The notes beneath the pieces are model-generated. The model saw only the letters and a list, made by a program, of their open reading frames with translations, was not told the origin of the DNA and ran no database searches. Positions 27,490-37,330 of a DNA stretch of 64,000 bases are shown piece after piece. The number at the start of each line of letters is the position of its first letter. Within the stretch, counting starts at the first letter, position 1. The stretch covers positions 758,560 to 822,559 of the forward strand of contig NZ_JACHWY010000002.1 of assembly GCF_014191715.1 (NCBI RefSeq), written 5' to 3'. The translations under genes were made by a program, and so were the position numbers. The DNA is from Litorivivens lipolytica (GTDB lineage: Bacteria > Pseudomonadota > Gammaproteobacteria > Pseudomonadales > Spongiibacteraceae).

Positions 27490-28286
27490 TGGCTACACCG
27501 ACTGTTCTGAAAAAAATACTCGATCGCAAGGCCGAAGAAGTCGCCGAGCGATCGCGGAAGGTGTCGATCGAGGTATTGCGCGAGCAGGCCGCAAGCGCGT
27601 CTCCGGTGCGGGGCTTTGTCGCATCGATGGAACGCAAGCTGGCGGATGGTCAGTCGGCGGTTATCGCCGAGTGCAAAAAGGCGTCACCCTCGAAGGGGGT
27701 TATTCGTGCCGATTTTCAACCTGCCGATATTGCTCGCAGCTATGAGCAGGGCGGTGCGGCCTGTTTGTCGGTGCTGACCGACAAGGACTTTTTTCAGGGC
27801 AGTGAAGCCTTTCTGCAGGAAGCGCGAGCAGCCTGCTCTCTGCCCGTGATCCGCAAGGACTTTATCGTCGATTCCTATCAGGTGGCAGAAGCGCGCGCTA
27901 TCGGTGCTGACTGCATTCTGCTGATTGCCGCGGCGCTGGATGATGCCCAGATGCAAAAGCTCTACGACGAAGCGCTCGCTTTCGGTATGGATGTCCTGAT
28001 CGAGGTGCATGATGAGGAAGAGCTGCTGCGCACCCTGCCCTTAGGTGCCAAGCTGGTCGGCATCAATAACCGCAACCTGCACAATTTTGAAACCTCTCTC
28101 GACAATACCTTTAATTTGCTCGACAAGATTGGCGACGACCGCATTGTGGTGACTGAAAGCGCCATTCATACGCCGGCTGATGTAGCGGCCATGCGCGAGC
28201 GTGGTGTGAATGCCTTTCTGGTTGGGGAAGCGTTTATGCTGGCGGAACAGCCTGGCGAGAAGCTGGCGGAACTATTTTTTAAGTAG
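27489..28286 (+). CDS. trpC: Indole-3-glycerol phosphate synthase TrpC
   Basis: A 265-residue TIM barrel that closes the indole ring. Motifs: [15 protein letters not shown] (catalytic Lys and phosphate contact), [49 protein letters not shown], and [14 protein letters not shown]. It is the mono-functional form, not fused to TrpF as in Escherichia coli. Last gene of the trp operon; trpF, trpA and trpB are not in the window. Confidence 0.98.
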   Translation: MATPTVLKKILDRKAEEVAERSRKVSIEVLREQAASASPVRGFVASMERKLADGQSAVIAECKKASPSKGVIRADFQPADIARSYEQGGAACLSVLTDKDFFQGSEAFLQEARAACSLPVIRKDFIVDSYQVAEARAIGADCILLIAAALDDAQMQKLYDEALAFGMDVLIEVHDEEELLRTLPLGAKLVGINNRNLHNFETSLDNTFNLLDKIGDDRIVVTESAIHTPADVAAMRERGVNAFLVGEAFMLAEQPGEKLAELFFK

Positions 28287-28304
28287 CTAAGTAGAAAAGT
28301 AGGC

Positions 28305-28328
28305 AGGGCGACGCAGTGTTGTCGCCCT
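28305..28328. terminator. Hairpin between trpC and crp
   Basis: An eight-pair perfect stem (AGGGCGAC / GTCGCCCT) with an eight-base loop lies between two convergent genes. A T run is weak on the plus strand and modest (CTTTTC) a few bases further on the minus strand. It could terminate one or both; the lack of an abutting T tract lowers confidence. Confidence 0.45.
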
Positions 28329-28344
28329 TAGCTGTGGTGTCGAA

Positions 28345-28977
28345 TCAGCGCGTGCCGAATACCACCATGGTTTTACCTTTCACAGACACTAAGCCCTGTT
28401 CTTCCAGCGTTTTCAGGACTCGACCTACCATTTCCCGTGAACAACCGACAATGCGACCGATTTCCTGACGGGTAATCTTGATCTGCATGCCATCCGGATG
28501 CGTCATGGCGTCGGGTTGATTGCACAGATCGAGCAGGGTGCGGGCAACGCGACCGGTTACGTCGAGGAAGGCTAAATCGCCGACCTTGCGCGTTGTCTGA
28601 CGCAGGCGCTTGGCCATCTGGGTACCCAGCGCAAACAGCACTTCCGGGTATTGCTCGCGCAGTTCGTGAAACTTGCTGTAGCTGATTTCGGCCACTTCAC
28701 ACTCGGTCTTGGTTTTTACCCAGGCGGAGCGGGTTTCTTCGTGGTCGAAAACTCCCATCTCACCGAAGAAATCGCCCTTGTTCAGGTAGGCGACGATCAT
28801 TTCGCGACCTTCATCGTCCTCGATCAGAACGGTCACCGAGCCCTCGATGATGAAATACAGCGCATCGCTGTCATCGCCCGCATAGATGATGGTGCTCTTG
28901 GCGGGATAGCGGCGGCGACGGCAGTGGCTTAGAAATCCATCGAGATTCGGAATCGCGGGCTTTGGTGCACTGATCAC
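28345..28977 (-). CDS. crp: cAMP receptor protein, Crp/Vfr type
   Basis: A 210-residue global regulator. The cyclic-nucleotide domain has [18 protein letters not shown] with the phosphate-binding Arg, and the C-helix [18 protein letters not shown]. The helix-turn-helix [22 protein letters not shown] is the Vfr/Crp recognition unit, and the tail [12 protein letters not shown] is the Vfr ending as I recall it. I prefer a GTG start at 28977 with AGAGGA in front; an ATG at 29010 lacks a ribosome site. Convergent with trpC and divergent from a yhfA-like gene, as in Pseudomonas. Confidence 0.95.
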   Translation of the reverse strand: MISAPKPAIPNLDGFLSHCRRRRYPAKSTIIYAGDDSDALYFIIEGSVTVLIEDDEGREMIVAYLNKGDFFGEMGVFDHEETRSAWVKTKTECEVAEISYSKFHELREQYPEVLFALGTQMAKRLRQTTRKVGDLAFLDVTGRVARTLLDLCNQPDAMTHPDGMQIKITRQEIGRIVGCSREMVGRVLKTLEEQGLVSVKGKTMVVFGTR

Positions 28978-29118
28978 AATGGGTCCTCTTTGACGAAGGT
29001 CTTTTAACATTTATTCGAGCTATTATGCCGCGTGCGGCCACCAATGGCGACCCCTGCGAGCCTTGCGGCGCTTGTGGTAGGATGCGCTTCTCAAAAATAT
29101 TCGCAATAGGGTAAAGGA

Positions 29119-29538
29119 ATGGAAACTACCGTTAAATGGGTGGACGGAGTCAGTTTTGAGGCGACTTCCGGTTCCGGGCACAGCGTGGTGATGGATGGTC
29201 CCCCCGATCTCGGTGGTCGAAACCTCGGCCCACGGCCCATGGAAATGCTGATTATGGGCATGGGCGGCTGCGCCTCATTCGATGTGTTGACCATTCTGCA
29301 GAAGTCACGCCAGAACGTGACCGGCTGCGAGGCGAGCATCAGTGCCGAGCGCGCCGATGCAGTACCGGCGGTGTTTACCAAGATTCATATGACTTTTCGG
29401 GTCAGAGGCGAAGGTCTGAAAGAATCTATCGTTAAACGCGCGGTGGAGCTGTCAGCAGAAAAATATTGCTCGGCGTCGATCATGATGGAGAAAGCTGGCG
29501 TAGAAGTGACACACAGCTACGAAATTGTTGAGGCCTGA
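29119..29538 (+). CDS. OsmC family protein, YhfA-like
   Basis: A 139-residue member of the OsmC/Ohr fold, which often reduces organic peroxides through two Cys residues. Both are present: GMGGCASFDVLTIL and SAEKYCSASIMM. Overall it reads like Escherichia coli YhfA, whose gene also sits beside crp. The substrate is unknown and YhfA itself is uncharacterised. It starts at ATG after AAAGG, and the next gene follows two bases later. Confidence 0.9.
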   Translation: METTVKWVDGVSFEATSGSGHSVVMDGPPDLGGRNLGPRPMEMLIMGMGGCASFDVLTILQKSRQNVTGCEASISAERADAVPAVFTKIHMTFRVRGEGLKESIVKRAVELSAEKYCSASIMMEKAGVEVTHSYEIVEA

Positions 29539-29540
29539 CC

Positions 29541-29954
29541 GTGAAAAGACCGCGACCCACCGCTGGCCTGCGCCATGTGGCCCTGTTTGTGGAACGCTAC
29601 GAGGAAGCGCTGCACTTTTATCAGAATCTGATGGGGATGGCGCTGGAGTGGCAGCCCGACGAGGACAATAGCTACCTCTGCTCCGGCAATGACAATCTGG
29701 CGCTGCATCGCTACAAGGGTGAAGCGCGCAACCCGGCGGCCCAGCGTCTGGACCATATCGGTTTTATTATCGATACCTTGGACGAGGTGGATGAGTGGTT
29801 TGCTTTTTTGACGGCGGAAGGGGTGAAAACCCTGTCGGAACCCCGCACTCACCGCGACGGAGCGCGAAGCTTTTACTGTCTTGATCCGGACGGCAATACG
29901 GTTCAGATCATCTATCACCCGCCCATCAGCGGGATGATCTTTTCTCGCCCCTGA
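29541..29954 (+). CDS. VOC (glyoxalase/bleomycin-resistance fold) protein
   Basis: A 137-residue vicinal-oxygen-chelate protein. LRHVALFVERYEEALHFYQNLMG gives the first beta-alpha-beta-beta module with a metal His; LDHIGFIIDTLDEVDEW and FYCLDPDGNTVQIIY give the second, with Asp/Glu ligands. Members include glyoxalases, dioxygenases and resistance proteins, so the reaction cannot be named. GTG start two bases after the OsmC gene, implying co-transcription. In Pseudomonas aeruginosa I recall speD near this place; it is absent here. Confidence 0.85.
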   Translation: MKRPRPTAGLRHVALFVERYEEALHFYQNLMGMALEWQPDEDNSYLCSGNDNLALHRYKGEARNPAAQRLDHIGFIIDTLDEVDEWFAFLTAEGVKTLSEPRTHRDGARSFYCLDPDGNTVQIIYHPPISGMIFSRP

Positions 29955-30004
29955 CCAAGGCTGTTATTCAGCGTTTCGGCAGACGTATTTTTCAGAAATA
30001 GCGT

Positions 30005-30643
30005 TTAAATGTAGTAGGTCGATCCTGTCATGACCTTCGAGGCCAGCGTCATCAGGTCTTTAACCCCGGGGGCGAAATCCTGTCCTCCCGCTTCAATGGC
30101 CTTGCTGGCGTGGGCAGATTCGTCAGCGAGCATCTGCTGCAATATCGCGCGGGATTTGCCGTCTTCCGGTGGCAACTGTTCCAGATGGTCCTGCAAATGT
30201 TTGCAAACCTGTTCCTCCGTTGCCGCCACAAAGCCGAGACTGATCCGGTCGCCCAAGGTGCCGGCGACAGCGCCCAGCGTAAAAGACGCTGCGTAAAACA
30301 GGGGGTTGAGCCGGCTGGTATGGCTGCCGAGCTCATTCAAACGCTGTTCGCACCAGGCAAGGTGGTCAATCTCTTCGTCGGCTGAATGCTGCATGGCTGC
30401 GCGCACCGCAGGATCTTTCGCAGTCAGCGCCTGACCGTGATAAAGCGCTTGCGCGCAGACCTCCCCCGTGTGATTGATTCGCATCAGGCCTGTGGTATGA
30501 CGTGGACTGTCGTCCAGCAGGGCTTCGCCGTAATGGTCGGCAGGGCTGTTGCGACGGGGGCTGGCGCTGCCGGGAACCAGGGTTTTCAGGCCCCGGTCGA
30601 GTGAAATGACGAGCTGATCAACCAGTGAAAATCTGCGATTCAT
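30005..30643 (-). CDS. coq7: 2-polyprenyl-3-methyl-6-methoxy-1,4-benzoquinol hydroxylase Coq7
   Basis: A 212-residue di-iron hydroxylase acting late in ubiquinone synthesis (UbiF-equivalent). The ferritin-like fold carries metal ligands in [15 protein letters not shown], the [12 protein letters not shown] motif, [13 protein letters not shown] and MLADESAHA. Length matches the bacterial enzyme. It lies alone, convergent with the VOC gene and downstream of the RetS-like gene, 23 bases apart; read-through from upstream is possible. Confidence 0.95.
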   Translation of the reverse strand: MNRRFSLVDQLVISLDRGLKTLVPGSASPRRNSPADHYGEALLDDSPRHTTGLMRINHTGEVCAQALYHGQALTAKDPAVRAAMQHSADEEIDHLAWCEQRLNELGSHTSRLNPLFYAASFTLGAVAGTLGDRISLGFVAATEEQVCKHLQDHLEQLPPEDGKSRAILQQMLADESAHASKAIEAGGQDFAPGVKDLMTLASKVMTGSTYYI

Positions 30644-30666
30644 GGAATCCTCCTCCGCCGGCCATT

Positions 30667-33000
30667 TTACCGTAAATCGGCAGCTTCGGCGTGTTGCGGA
30701 TCGGTTTCTACGCTTTCCAGCAGCTCAACGATCAGGCGTTTTAGCGTCAGCCCGGCCGAGGGCCGGGCCATAACCCGGAAAGGCGCTCGAGCGGTGGCGG
30801 GGAACTCGCGGCCGCTGTCCTGAAGGAAAATTGTAGCGGGGGGTGGAAGCTGCGTGGCTGCGGCCTCGTCATGCAAGCGGTGATTCAGGCTGATGGGATC
30901 GTCGATGGTATCGCTGAGCAGCACGACATCGATGGGCGTTTTAAACAGACATTGATTGCGGCTGAGCGCAATCGCCTGCTGTCTGTTGTGCGCCACAAAC
31001 GCGATCATTCCCCATTGTTCACAAAGACGTTTCTGCTGCATCGCGAAGGTGCGGTTAGGCTCGACAATCAGAATACGACGCGAGCGCAATTGCAGTAGTT
31101 TTGGTAGTCGTTGCTGGTGTTCCCAGATCGACAGGGGCAACGACAGTTCGATGAATTGTTCCTGCCCCAGCGAATGCAACCGAAGTTCACCGTGCAGTGT
31201 CTCGACTAACTGGCGGGCTAACTCGGCACGGGTATGTATGCCGGCGTCGCTGTGCTTGGCCGAGTCTCGACTCTCGACCAGACTAAGCGCTTTCTTGCCA
31301 CGATAGCGCAGTTCCAGCCAGAGCCCGTTGCGCCACTCAAGGTGCAGCGCAATGCCGGTTTCCTGACTGTGGTGGCTGGCGATCATGATCAGATGAAGCA
31401 GTAATTGCCGTAATCGACCGGGGTCGCCAATCACTTGCTGGGGGAGCGGCGTTTCTGGATTTTGCCACAGCAGTTCGGCCTGATAGGAATCAAAAATATC
31501 TTGCAACAGCGGGCGCAGATCGTAGAGCAGTTCAGGCGTCGTCGATAACTCGCCGGCTAATGGCGGGTGTGAACGCACGTTTTCAATAAAGCCGAGCATT
31601 TCCTGGCTGGCGGCCTGCAGACTGCTGACATACTCCCGCTGCTGCGGGGTGAGCTGTGAGTTCTTTAGCATTTCGGCGGTTCCGAAGATCGCACTCAATG
31701 GCGTCATCAGATCCTGATTGATACGGCGCAGGGATTCATTGCCGCCACGACTTTCTGCCTCCAGAGTGGCGACCTGCAGGCGACGTTCGAAGCGCTCGTT
31801 GGTCTTGTGTTGCCGATAGGTGCTGTAAATAACGGTCAACATCAGCACCTCAATGGCGGTGCCCAACAGGAGAATGAGATTGATCGTCTCGAGACCGGCG
31901 TCTACATGCAGATAAATCAGTGCAACCAGTGCCACGAACAAGGTCAGCCAGGCCCGGCTGAACAAATAGTGGTAAGTCACTGTCTCCTGAAATTTCAAGT
32001 AGGTCTGCAGTGCTCGCAGGGTTACCCAGAGTGAGCTCAACCCAACCACGATGAGCATGATTGGCATGCTGGAGCTAATCGGTAAAAACACCGCGGTCAC
32101 GCCGGCGCAGACATTGCTGACGAGTATGCTCCAGAAACCCAGATCTGCACCTTGTTGATGCTTTCGGCGTGAGGGCTGAAAGTACTCTGACAGCAATAAG
32201 GCAATCAGCATGCTGAGGTGAGTGAGAACGACAAAGGCCGGATTTTCAAACAGAGAGGCCACGTGGCGGTGCAGGGCGATATAACCCCAGGACGCGGCGA
32301 TCGTCAGCATGTTGCAAATGGCATAGACGCCGAGCAGGAGGAATGCCCGAGCGTGGGGCAGGACCAGAGCCATGGTGAGATTGGCCGCTGCGATAGCTAG
32401 TAGCAAACCAATACCAACACCATTGCCGAACAGTTCAGCGCGAAACTCGATCAAAAACGGATGCAGGTCGGTTAGCTTCGGATTAAGCAGCAGCTTGCCA
32501 TGACCTGCCAGCGAGAGGTAGTAAACCTGCTGGCTATGGGGTTCCAGATTGATGACGAACAGCTGGGGGGCACGCAGGATGCCGCTGTAATCGACCTGGG
32601 CAATCTCAGTACTGTCATGGCGAAACAGCCGTACGGAGTCAATGTGGGAGGGCGTCAGGTGGAGGATGGCATAACGCTGCTCAGCCTGATCGTTAGCGAT
32701 AGCAAATCGCAGCCAGTAGCGTCCTTGCGTAAAGTCGAGTTCGAAATCACGGGTTCTGGCCTGACGAAAGTAGCGGCTGTTCGCCGTCAGGTCAGCGACA
32801 GTAAGGGAGTGCTCGGGGTCGAGTAGTATGTCGACATGCTCGCGAATGGGCAGGTCAAAATTGCCCGAGCCCAGACGCAAAACATCAGCGGTCTGAGCCG
32901 GAGCAGGCAGTAGTAGAAGCAGGCAAAGCCAAAAAAAATTAGCTTTGCTGCTCCCGAGCAATCGCCCGATAGGCGATATCCTTGCGGTAGAAAACACCAT
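30667..33000 (-). CDS. RetS-like 7TMR-DISM receptor with degenerate kinase and receiver domains
   Basis: A 777-residue membrane protein. Signal peptide (about 20-38); a periplasmic 7TMR-DISMED2-like sugar-binding-type domain (about 40-180); seven membrane segments (about 190-395); a helical dimerisation domain; an ATPase-like remnant; one receiver-like domain (about 640-765). The phospho-His is Gln429 (INQDLMTP for SHELRTP), the ATPase N and G boxes are not recognisable, the receiver has Ser696 for Asp (VVLLSDT), Glu-Pro for the acidic pair (VEPN) and Arg for Lys. Pseudomonas aeruginosa RetS, next to purD there too, is longer, has a phospho-His and two receivers, and blocks GacS. Start 33000 overlaps purD by 62 bases; TTG 32961 is an alternative. 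Confidence 0.85.
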   Translation of the reverse strand: MVFSTARISPIGRLLGSSKANFFWLCLLLLLPAPAQTADVLRLGSGNFDLPIREHVDILLDPEHSLTVADLTANSRYFRQARTRDFELDFTQGRYWLRFAIANDQAEQRYAILHLTPSHIDSVRLFRHDSTEIAQVDYSGILRAPQLFVINLEPHSQQVYYLSLAGHGKLLLNPKLTDLHPFLIEFRAELFGNGVGIGLLLAIAAANLTMALVLPHARAFLLLGVYAICNMLTIAASWGYIALHRHVASLFENPAFVVLTHLSMLIALLLSEYFQPSRRKHQQGADLGFWSILVSNVCAGVTAVFLPISSSMPIMLIVVGLSSLWVTLRALQTYLKFQETVTYHYLFSRAWLTLFVALVALIYLHVDAGLETINLILLLGTAIEVLMLTVIYSTYRQHKTNERFERRLQVATLEAESRGGNESLRRINQDLMTPLSAIFGTAEMLKNSQLTPQQREYVSSLQAASQEMLGFIENVRSHPPLAGELSTTPELLYDLRPLLQDIFDSYQAELLWQNPETPLPQQVIGDPGRLRQLLLHLIMIASHHSQETGIALHLEWRNGLWLELRYRGKKALSLVESRDSAKHSDAGIHTRAELARQLVETLHGELRLHSLGQEQFIELSLPLSIWEHQQRLPKLLQLRSRRILIVEPNRTFAMQQKRLCEQWGMIAFVAHNRQQAIALSRNQCLFKTPIDVVLLSDTIDDPISLNHRLHDEAAATQLPPPATIFLQDSGREFPATARAPFRVMARPSAGLTLKRLIVELLESVETDPQHAEAADLR

Positions 33001-34228
33001 CCCAGGCGATCTTCCCGGTCAGTTGATAGGCTTTTTGCTGGGCTTCGGTCACGCTGGTGCCCAGTGCGGTGGCGCAGAGTACGCGACCGCCGCTGGTGAC
33101 CACCTGATCGCCCTGCAGGGCGGTGCCCGCGTGAAAAATCTTGGCAGTAGACTCATCGCTTTCATTGGGCAGCGAAATGACTTTGCCTTTTTCGTAGCTG
33201 CCGGGGTAACCACCAGCCGCCAGTACCACGCCTACCGCCTGACGCTTATCCCAGTCGGCGGTGGTGGAGTCCAGCTTGCCGGCCAGCGCCTGTTGGACCA
33301 ACTCAACCAGATCCGACTGCAGTCGCAGCATGATGGGTTGGGTCTCCGGGTCGCCGAAACGGCAGTTGAATTCAATCACCTTGGGTTCGCCCGCGGCGGT
33401 AATCATCAAACCGGCGTAAAGAAAGCCCACGTAACGGTGACCTTCGCTGGCCATGCCTTTTACGGTCGGCATAATCACCTGATCCATAATGCGATCATGA
33501 ATCTCTTGCGTCACCACGGGCGCGGGGGAATAGGCCCCCATGCCACCGGTATTGGGGCCGGTATCGCCATCACCCACACGCTTGTGGTCCTGGCTGGTGG
33601 CCATCGGCAAGACGTTCTCGCCGTCGACCAGCACGATAAAGCTGGCTTCTTCGCCTTCGAGAAATTCTTCGATGACTACCCGGCACCCGGCTTCGCCAAA
33701 GGCATTGCCTGAGAGCATATCGCGCACAGCTTCTTCAGCCTGCTCCAGGGTTTCGGCAACGATAACGCCTTTACCCGCCGCCAGACCGTCGGCTTTCACC
33801 ACGATAGGCGCACCTTTTTCGCGCAGGTAAGCCAGTGCCGGCTCAACCTCGGTGAAGTTCTGGTAGTCGGCCGTGGGAATATGGTGGCGCGCCAGAAAAT
33901 CCTTGGTAAAAGCCTTGGAGCCTTCCAGCTGAGCCGCGCCCTTGCTGGGCCCGAAACAGGGCAGGTTGCGGGCTTCAAAGAAATCGACCACACCGCCGAC
34001 CAGCGGCGCTTCCGGGCCAACAATGGTCAAGCCAACCTGATTCTGCTCGGCAAAATCGGCCAGCGCCGCAAAATCCATTACGTCGATGGCGACGTTTTCC
34101 ATATTGGGTTCACGGGCAGTACCGGCATTGCCGGGAGCGACAAAGACGGTTTCCACCTTGGCAGACTGGGCTGCCTTCCAGGCGAGGGCGTGTTCACGAC
34201 CGCCACCGCCGATAATCAGTACATTCAT
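32939..34228 (-). CDS. purD: Phosphoribosylamine-glycine ligase PurD
   Basis: A 429-residue ATP-grasp enzyme of purine synthesis that makes GAR. Typical are [57 protein letters not shown], and [12 protein letters not shown]. The ATG at 34228 gives the conserved start; the frame runs open further upstream into purH, but the extra residues are unconserved. It follows purH by 31 bases, and its 3' end overlaps the start of the RetS-like gene. Confidence 0.98.
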   Translation of the reverse strand: MNVLIIGGGGREHALAWKAAQSAKVETVFVAPGNAGTAREPNMENVAIDVMDFAALADFAEQNQVGLTIVGPEAPLVGGVVDFFEARNLPCFGPSKGAAQLEGSKAFTKDFLARHHIPTADYQNFTEVEPALAYLREKGAPIVVKADGLAAGKGVIVAETLEQAEEAVRDMLSGNAFGEAGCRVVIEEFLEGEEASFIVLVDGENVLPMATSQDHKRVGDGDTGPNTGGMGAYSPAPVVTQEIHDRIMDQVIMPTVKGMASEGHRYVGFLYAGLMITAAGEPKVIEFNCRFGDPETQPIMLRLQSDLVELVQQALAGKLDSTTADWDKRQAVGVVLAAGGYPGSYEKGKVISLPNESDESTAKIFHAGTALQGDQVVTSGGRVLCATALGTSVTEAQQKAYQLTGKIAWDGVFYRKDIAYRAIAREQQS

Positions 34229-34259
34229 TCCAGTTGTTCCTGTGAATAGTTCCTGCGAA

Positions 34260-35837
34260 TCAGTGGCGGAAGTGGCGCATGCCGGTAAAGACCATGGCCA
34301 TGCCGTGTTCGTCGGCGGCGGCGATAACTTCCTCGTCGCGGATGGAGCCACCGGGCTGAATGACGCAGGCAATGCCCACTTGCGCAGCATTATCAATGCC
34401 GTCGCGGAAGGGGAAGAAGGCGTCTGAGGCCATTACGGAACCTTTGACTTCCAGCTTGGCGTGCTCGGCCTTGATGGCGGCAATGCGGGCGGAGTTAACG
34501 CGGCTCATCTGGCCGGCACCGACGCCGATGGTGCGACCGTCACGGCCGTAGACGATGGCGTTGGATTTGACCATCTTGGCCACTTTCCAGGTAAACAGCA
34601 GGTCGCGGATTTCGGCTTCAGTGGGCTGACGTTTGCTGACCACTTTCAGGTCGGCAGCTGACACCATGCCCAGATCGCGATCTTGTACCAGCAGACCACC
34701 GTTTACGCGTTTGTAATCGAGGTCGGCCTGGCTGTCGGCCCACTGACCGCACTCCAGCAGACGCACGTTTTTCTTGGCGGCGACTGCGCTGACGGCATCT
34801 GCCGCAATGCTTGGGGCGATAATGACTTCCACAAACTGACGTTCGCAAATTGCGGCCGCCGTGGCAGCATCCAGCTCGCGGTTAAAGGCGATAATGCCGC
34901 CAAAGGCCGATTCGGGGTCTGTTTCGAAGGCCTTGTCGTAGGCTTCCAACAGACTGCCGGCAACGGCTACGCCGCAGGGGTTGGCGTGTTTGACGATAAC
35001 GCAGGCCGGTTCGTCGAACAGTTTGACGGTTTCCAGCGCGGCGTCGGTATCGGCGATGTTGTTGTAGGACAGTTCCTTGCCCTGCAGCTGTTTTGCGGTT
35101 GCGATAGAACCCGCCGCGGGATTCTTTTCAACGTAGAAAGCACTGCGCTGGTGGGAGTTCTCACCGTAACGCAGTTCCTGTTGGCGGATAAAGTTGGCGT
35201 TGAAGGTGCGGGGAAAGCCCTCGCTGCCGCCCTCTACTTTCTGGCCGAAGTAATTGGCAATGGCGCTGTCGTAAGCTGCGGTGTGTTCGTAGGCCTTGAT
35301 CGCCAGATCAAAGCGGGTGTTGTAGCGGGTGCTGCCGTCGTTGGCATCCAGTTCGTCAATCACGCGTTGGTAGTCAGAGGCGTTAACGACAATGGTCACA
35401 TCGCGGTGGTTTTTAGCCGCTGCGCGCACCATGGTCGGGCCGCCGATATCGATATTCTCAATGGCGTCTTCCAGCGAGCAATCGGGCTTGGCCACGGTTT
35501 GCTCAAAGGGGTAGAGGTTGACCACAACCATATCGATGGCATTGATGCCGTGCTCGCCCATAATGGCTTCGTCGGTGCCGCGGCGACCGAGAATGCCGCC
35601 GTGAACTTTCGGGTGCAGGGTTTTCACCCGACCGTCCATCATCTCCGGAAATCCGGTGTAATCGGATACTTCAGTGACATCGAGGCCATTTTCCTGCAGC
35701 AGACGGAAGGTGCCGCCAGTAGACAGGAGCTCAACGCCGCGCTGGCGCAAAGCGCTGGCGAATTCGACGATGCCAGCTTTATCGGAAACACTGATCAGGG
35801 CCCGTTTCACGGGGCGAGGTAGTTCGGCTGTGCTCAT
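34260..35837 (-). CDS. purH: Bifunctional AICAR transformylase/IMP cyclohydrolase PurH
   Basis: A 525-residue enzyme for the last two steps to IMP. The N-terminal cyclohydrolase domain begins [17 protein letters not shown], with GGTFRLL and [20 protein letters not shown]. The C-terminal transformylase has [34 protein letters not shown] and [12 protein letters not shown]. The order dusB-fis-purH-purD is the Pseudomonas order. The gap from fis is 66 bases. Confidence 0.98.
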   Translation of the reverse strand: MSTAELPRPVKRALISVSDKAGIVEFASALRQRGVELLSTGGTFRLLQENGLDVTEVSDYTGFPEMMDGRVKTLHPKVHGGILGRRGTDEAIMGEHGINAIDMVVVNLYPFEQTVAKPDCSLEDAIENIDIGGPTMVRAAAKNHRDVTIVVNASDYQRVIDELDANDGSTRYNTRFDLAIKAYEHTAAYDSAIANYFGQKVEGGSEGFPRTFNANFIRQQELRYGENSHQRSAFYVEKNPAAGSIATAKQLQGKELSYNNIADTDAALETVKLFDEPACVIVKHANPCGVAVAGSLLEAYDKAFETDPESAFGGIIAFNRELDAATAAAICERQFVEVIIAPSIAADAVSAVAAKKNVRLLECGQWADSQADLDYKRVNGGLLVQDRDLGMVSAADLKVVSKRQPTEAEIRDLLFTWKVAKMVKSNAIVYGRDGRTIGVGAGQMSRVNSARIAAIKAEHAKLEVKGSVMASDAFFPFRDGIDNAAQVGIACVIQPGGSIRDEEVIAAADEHGMAMVFTGMRHFRH

Positions 35838-35903
35838 TGAGGCTCAGATACCCTTAGCTTGATGATGGAAGACGTGGTGTAACGGAGAAAGCGGAAGGCT
35901 GTA

Positions 35904-36209
35904 TTACAACAGCCCGTATTTTTTCAATTTCTTGCGCAGTGTGCCGCGGTTCAGACCGAGTACCTGAGAGGCGCGGGTCTGGTTGTTGCGCGTGTAGGTC
36001 ATGACTTTTTCCAGCAGCGGTGCTTCCACTTCCGACAGGACCATTTCATAGACATCGGTGACGTCTTGACCGTCGAGCTGGTCGAAGTAGTTTTTCACGG
36101 CAACTGCCACGCTCTCGCGCAGGGAATGCGTCTCGGCGATGGTGGCGAAGGATTCGGTGCTGGCGGGTGTTTCCACCAGTTCCAGTTTGGTTTCTGCACT
36201 AGCGTTCAT
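35904..36209 (-). CDS. fis: DNA-binding protein Fis
   Basis: A 101-residue nucleoid protein that bends DNA and activates rRNA promoters. The conserved C-terminal half reads [20 protein letters not shown] followed by [13 protein letters not shown], the Fis helix-turn-helix. The N-terminal part is Glu-rich and variable. I choose the ATG at 36209, which overlaps the dusB stop by four bases; dusB-fis coupling is widely conserved. Confidence 0.97.
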   Translation of the reverse strand: MNASAETKLELVETPASTESFATIAETHSLRESVAVAVKNYFDQLDGQDVTDVYEMVLSEVEAPLLEKVMTYTRNNQTRASQVLGLNRGTLRKKLKKYGLL

Positions 36210-37201
36210 GCGGCTTGTTCCCCTGTTGTATAAGCTGACCATTCCGCCGCGAGCCGGTGAATGGCGTCAATCTGTGCACTGGCGTCAGTCAGACTGTTGA
36301 ACTGCCTGCGTGTGTCGTCGCTGTCTGCAATATGCTGCAGATACCACGACACGTGTTTTCGGGCAATTTTCAGGCCCTGACGTTCGCCGTAAAAATCGTG
36401 AAGGGCTTTAACGTGGCGGAGCATGGTGTCAAACCGCTCTGCCTCGGTCGGGCCTTCCCGCAATGTGCCGGTGGCGAGGTAATGATTGATCTCTCGAAAC
36501 AGCCAGGGTTGGCCCTGGGCGCCGCGACCGATCATCACTCCGTCTGCACCGGTGTAATCCAACACTGCCTTGGCCTGTGTCGGCGAGGTGATATCGCCAT
36601 TGGCAAAAACCGGCAGTGATACGTTCTGTTTAATGGCTGCAATGGTGTCGTATTCCACCGTGCCGTGATAACGGCAGGCACGGGTTCGACCGTGTACCGC
36701 CAAAGACTGGATGCCACTGTCCTCGGCAATGCGTGCGATCTCGACGCCATTGCGGTGTTCGGGCGACCAGCCGGTGCGGAACTTGAGGGTGACGGGCACC
36801 TCAACTGCGGCGACCACGGCTTGTAGAATTTCTTTTACCAGCTGTGGATCGCGCAGCAGGGCAGAGCCCGCATCCCGCTTGCAAACCTTTTTCGCCGGGC
36901 AACCCATATTGATATCAATAATGTCGGCACCCAGCGTGTCGTTGTAGCGTGCCGCCTCGGCCATGGCTTCGGGAATGGAGCCAGCAATCTGGACCACCCG
37001 AATCTGCTCAGACTCGTCCTGAGCCAGTCGCAACTGAGTCTTGCGGCTGTCGCGCAGCTCCGAGTTGCTGATGACCATTTCCGACGCCGTCAGGCTGGCA
37101 CCGAACTCCCGGCACAGTCTGCGAAAGGGCATATCTGTCACGCCGGCCATTGGCGCAAGAACAGCGCGCCCTGCCAGTGAGAAGCGGCCAATGCGGATCA
37201 T
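36206..37201 (-). CDS. dusB: tRNA-dihydrouridine synthase DusB
   Basis: A 331-residue FMN enzyme that reduces uridines in the tRNA D-loop. Motifs: [36 protein letters not shown] (catalytic Cys in the second part), [31 protein letters not shown] and [14 protein letters not shown]. The ATG at 37201 gives the conserved MIRIGRFSL start. First gene of the dusB-fis pair; the 129-base gap upstream may hold the promoter. Confidence 0.97.
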   Translation of the reverse strand: MIRIGRFSLAGRAVLAPMAGVTDMPFRRLCREFGASLTASEMVISNSELRDSRKTQLRLAQDESEQIRVVQIAGSIPEAMAEAARYNDTLGADIIDINMGCPAKKVCKRDAGSALLRDPQLVKEILQAVVAAVEVPVTLKFRTGWSPEHRNGVEIARIAEDSGIQSLAVHGRTRACRYHGTVEYDTIAAIKQNVSLPVFANGDITSPTQAKAVLDYTGADGVMIGRGAQGQPWLFREINHYLATGTLREGPTEAERFDTMLRHVKALHDFYGERQGLKIARKHVSWYLQHIADSDDTRRQFNSLTDASAQIDAIHRLAAEWSAYTTGEQAA

Positions 37202-37330
37202 GGTCGGGTCCCCTGGAGCACAAAGTAGACAACGAAAAGTGAGGCGCAATCATACTCTCTTGCGCGGGGGCATTAAAGGCTTGTGTTTATCTTTTGATCA
37301 ATGTATGCGCTGTTCGCTGATGTCGGGTTT

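Noticed and set aside
34683-35822. Plus-strand frame of 379 residues opposite purH
   Set aside because: Fully inside purH on the other strand, no known domain, low-complexity Gly/Val pattern typical of antisense shadows.
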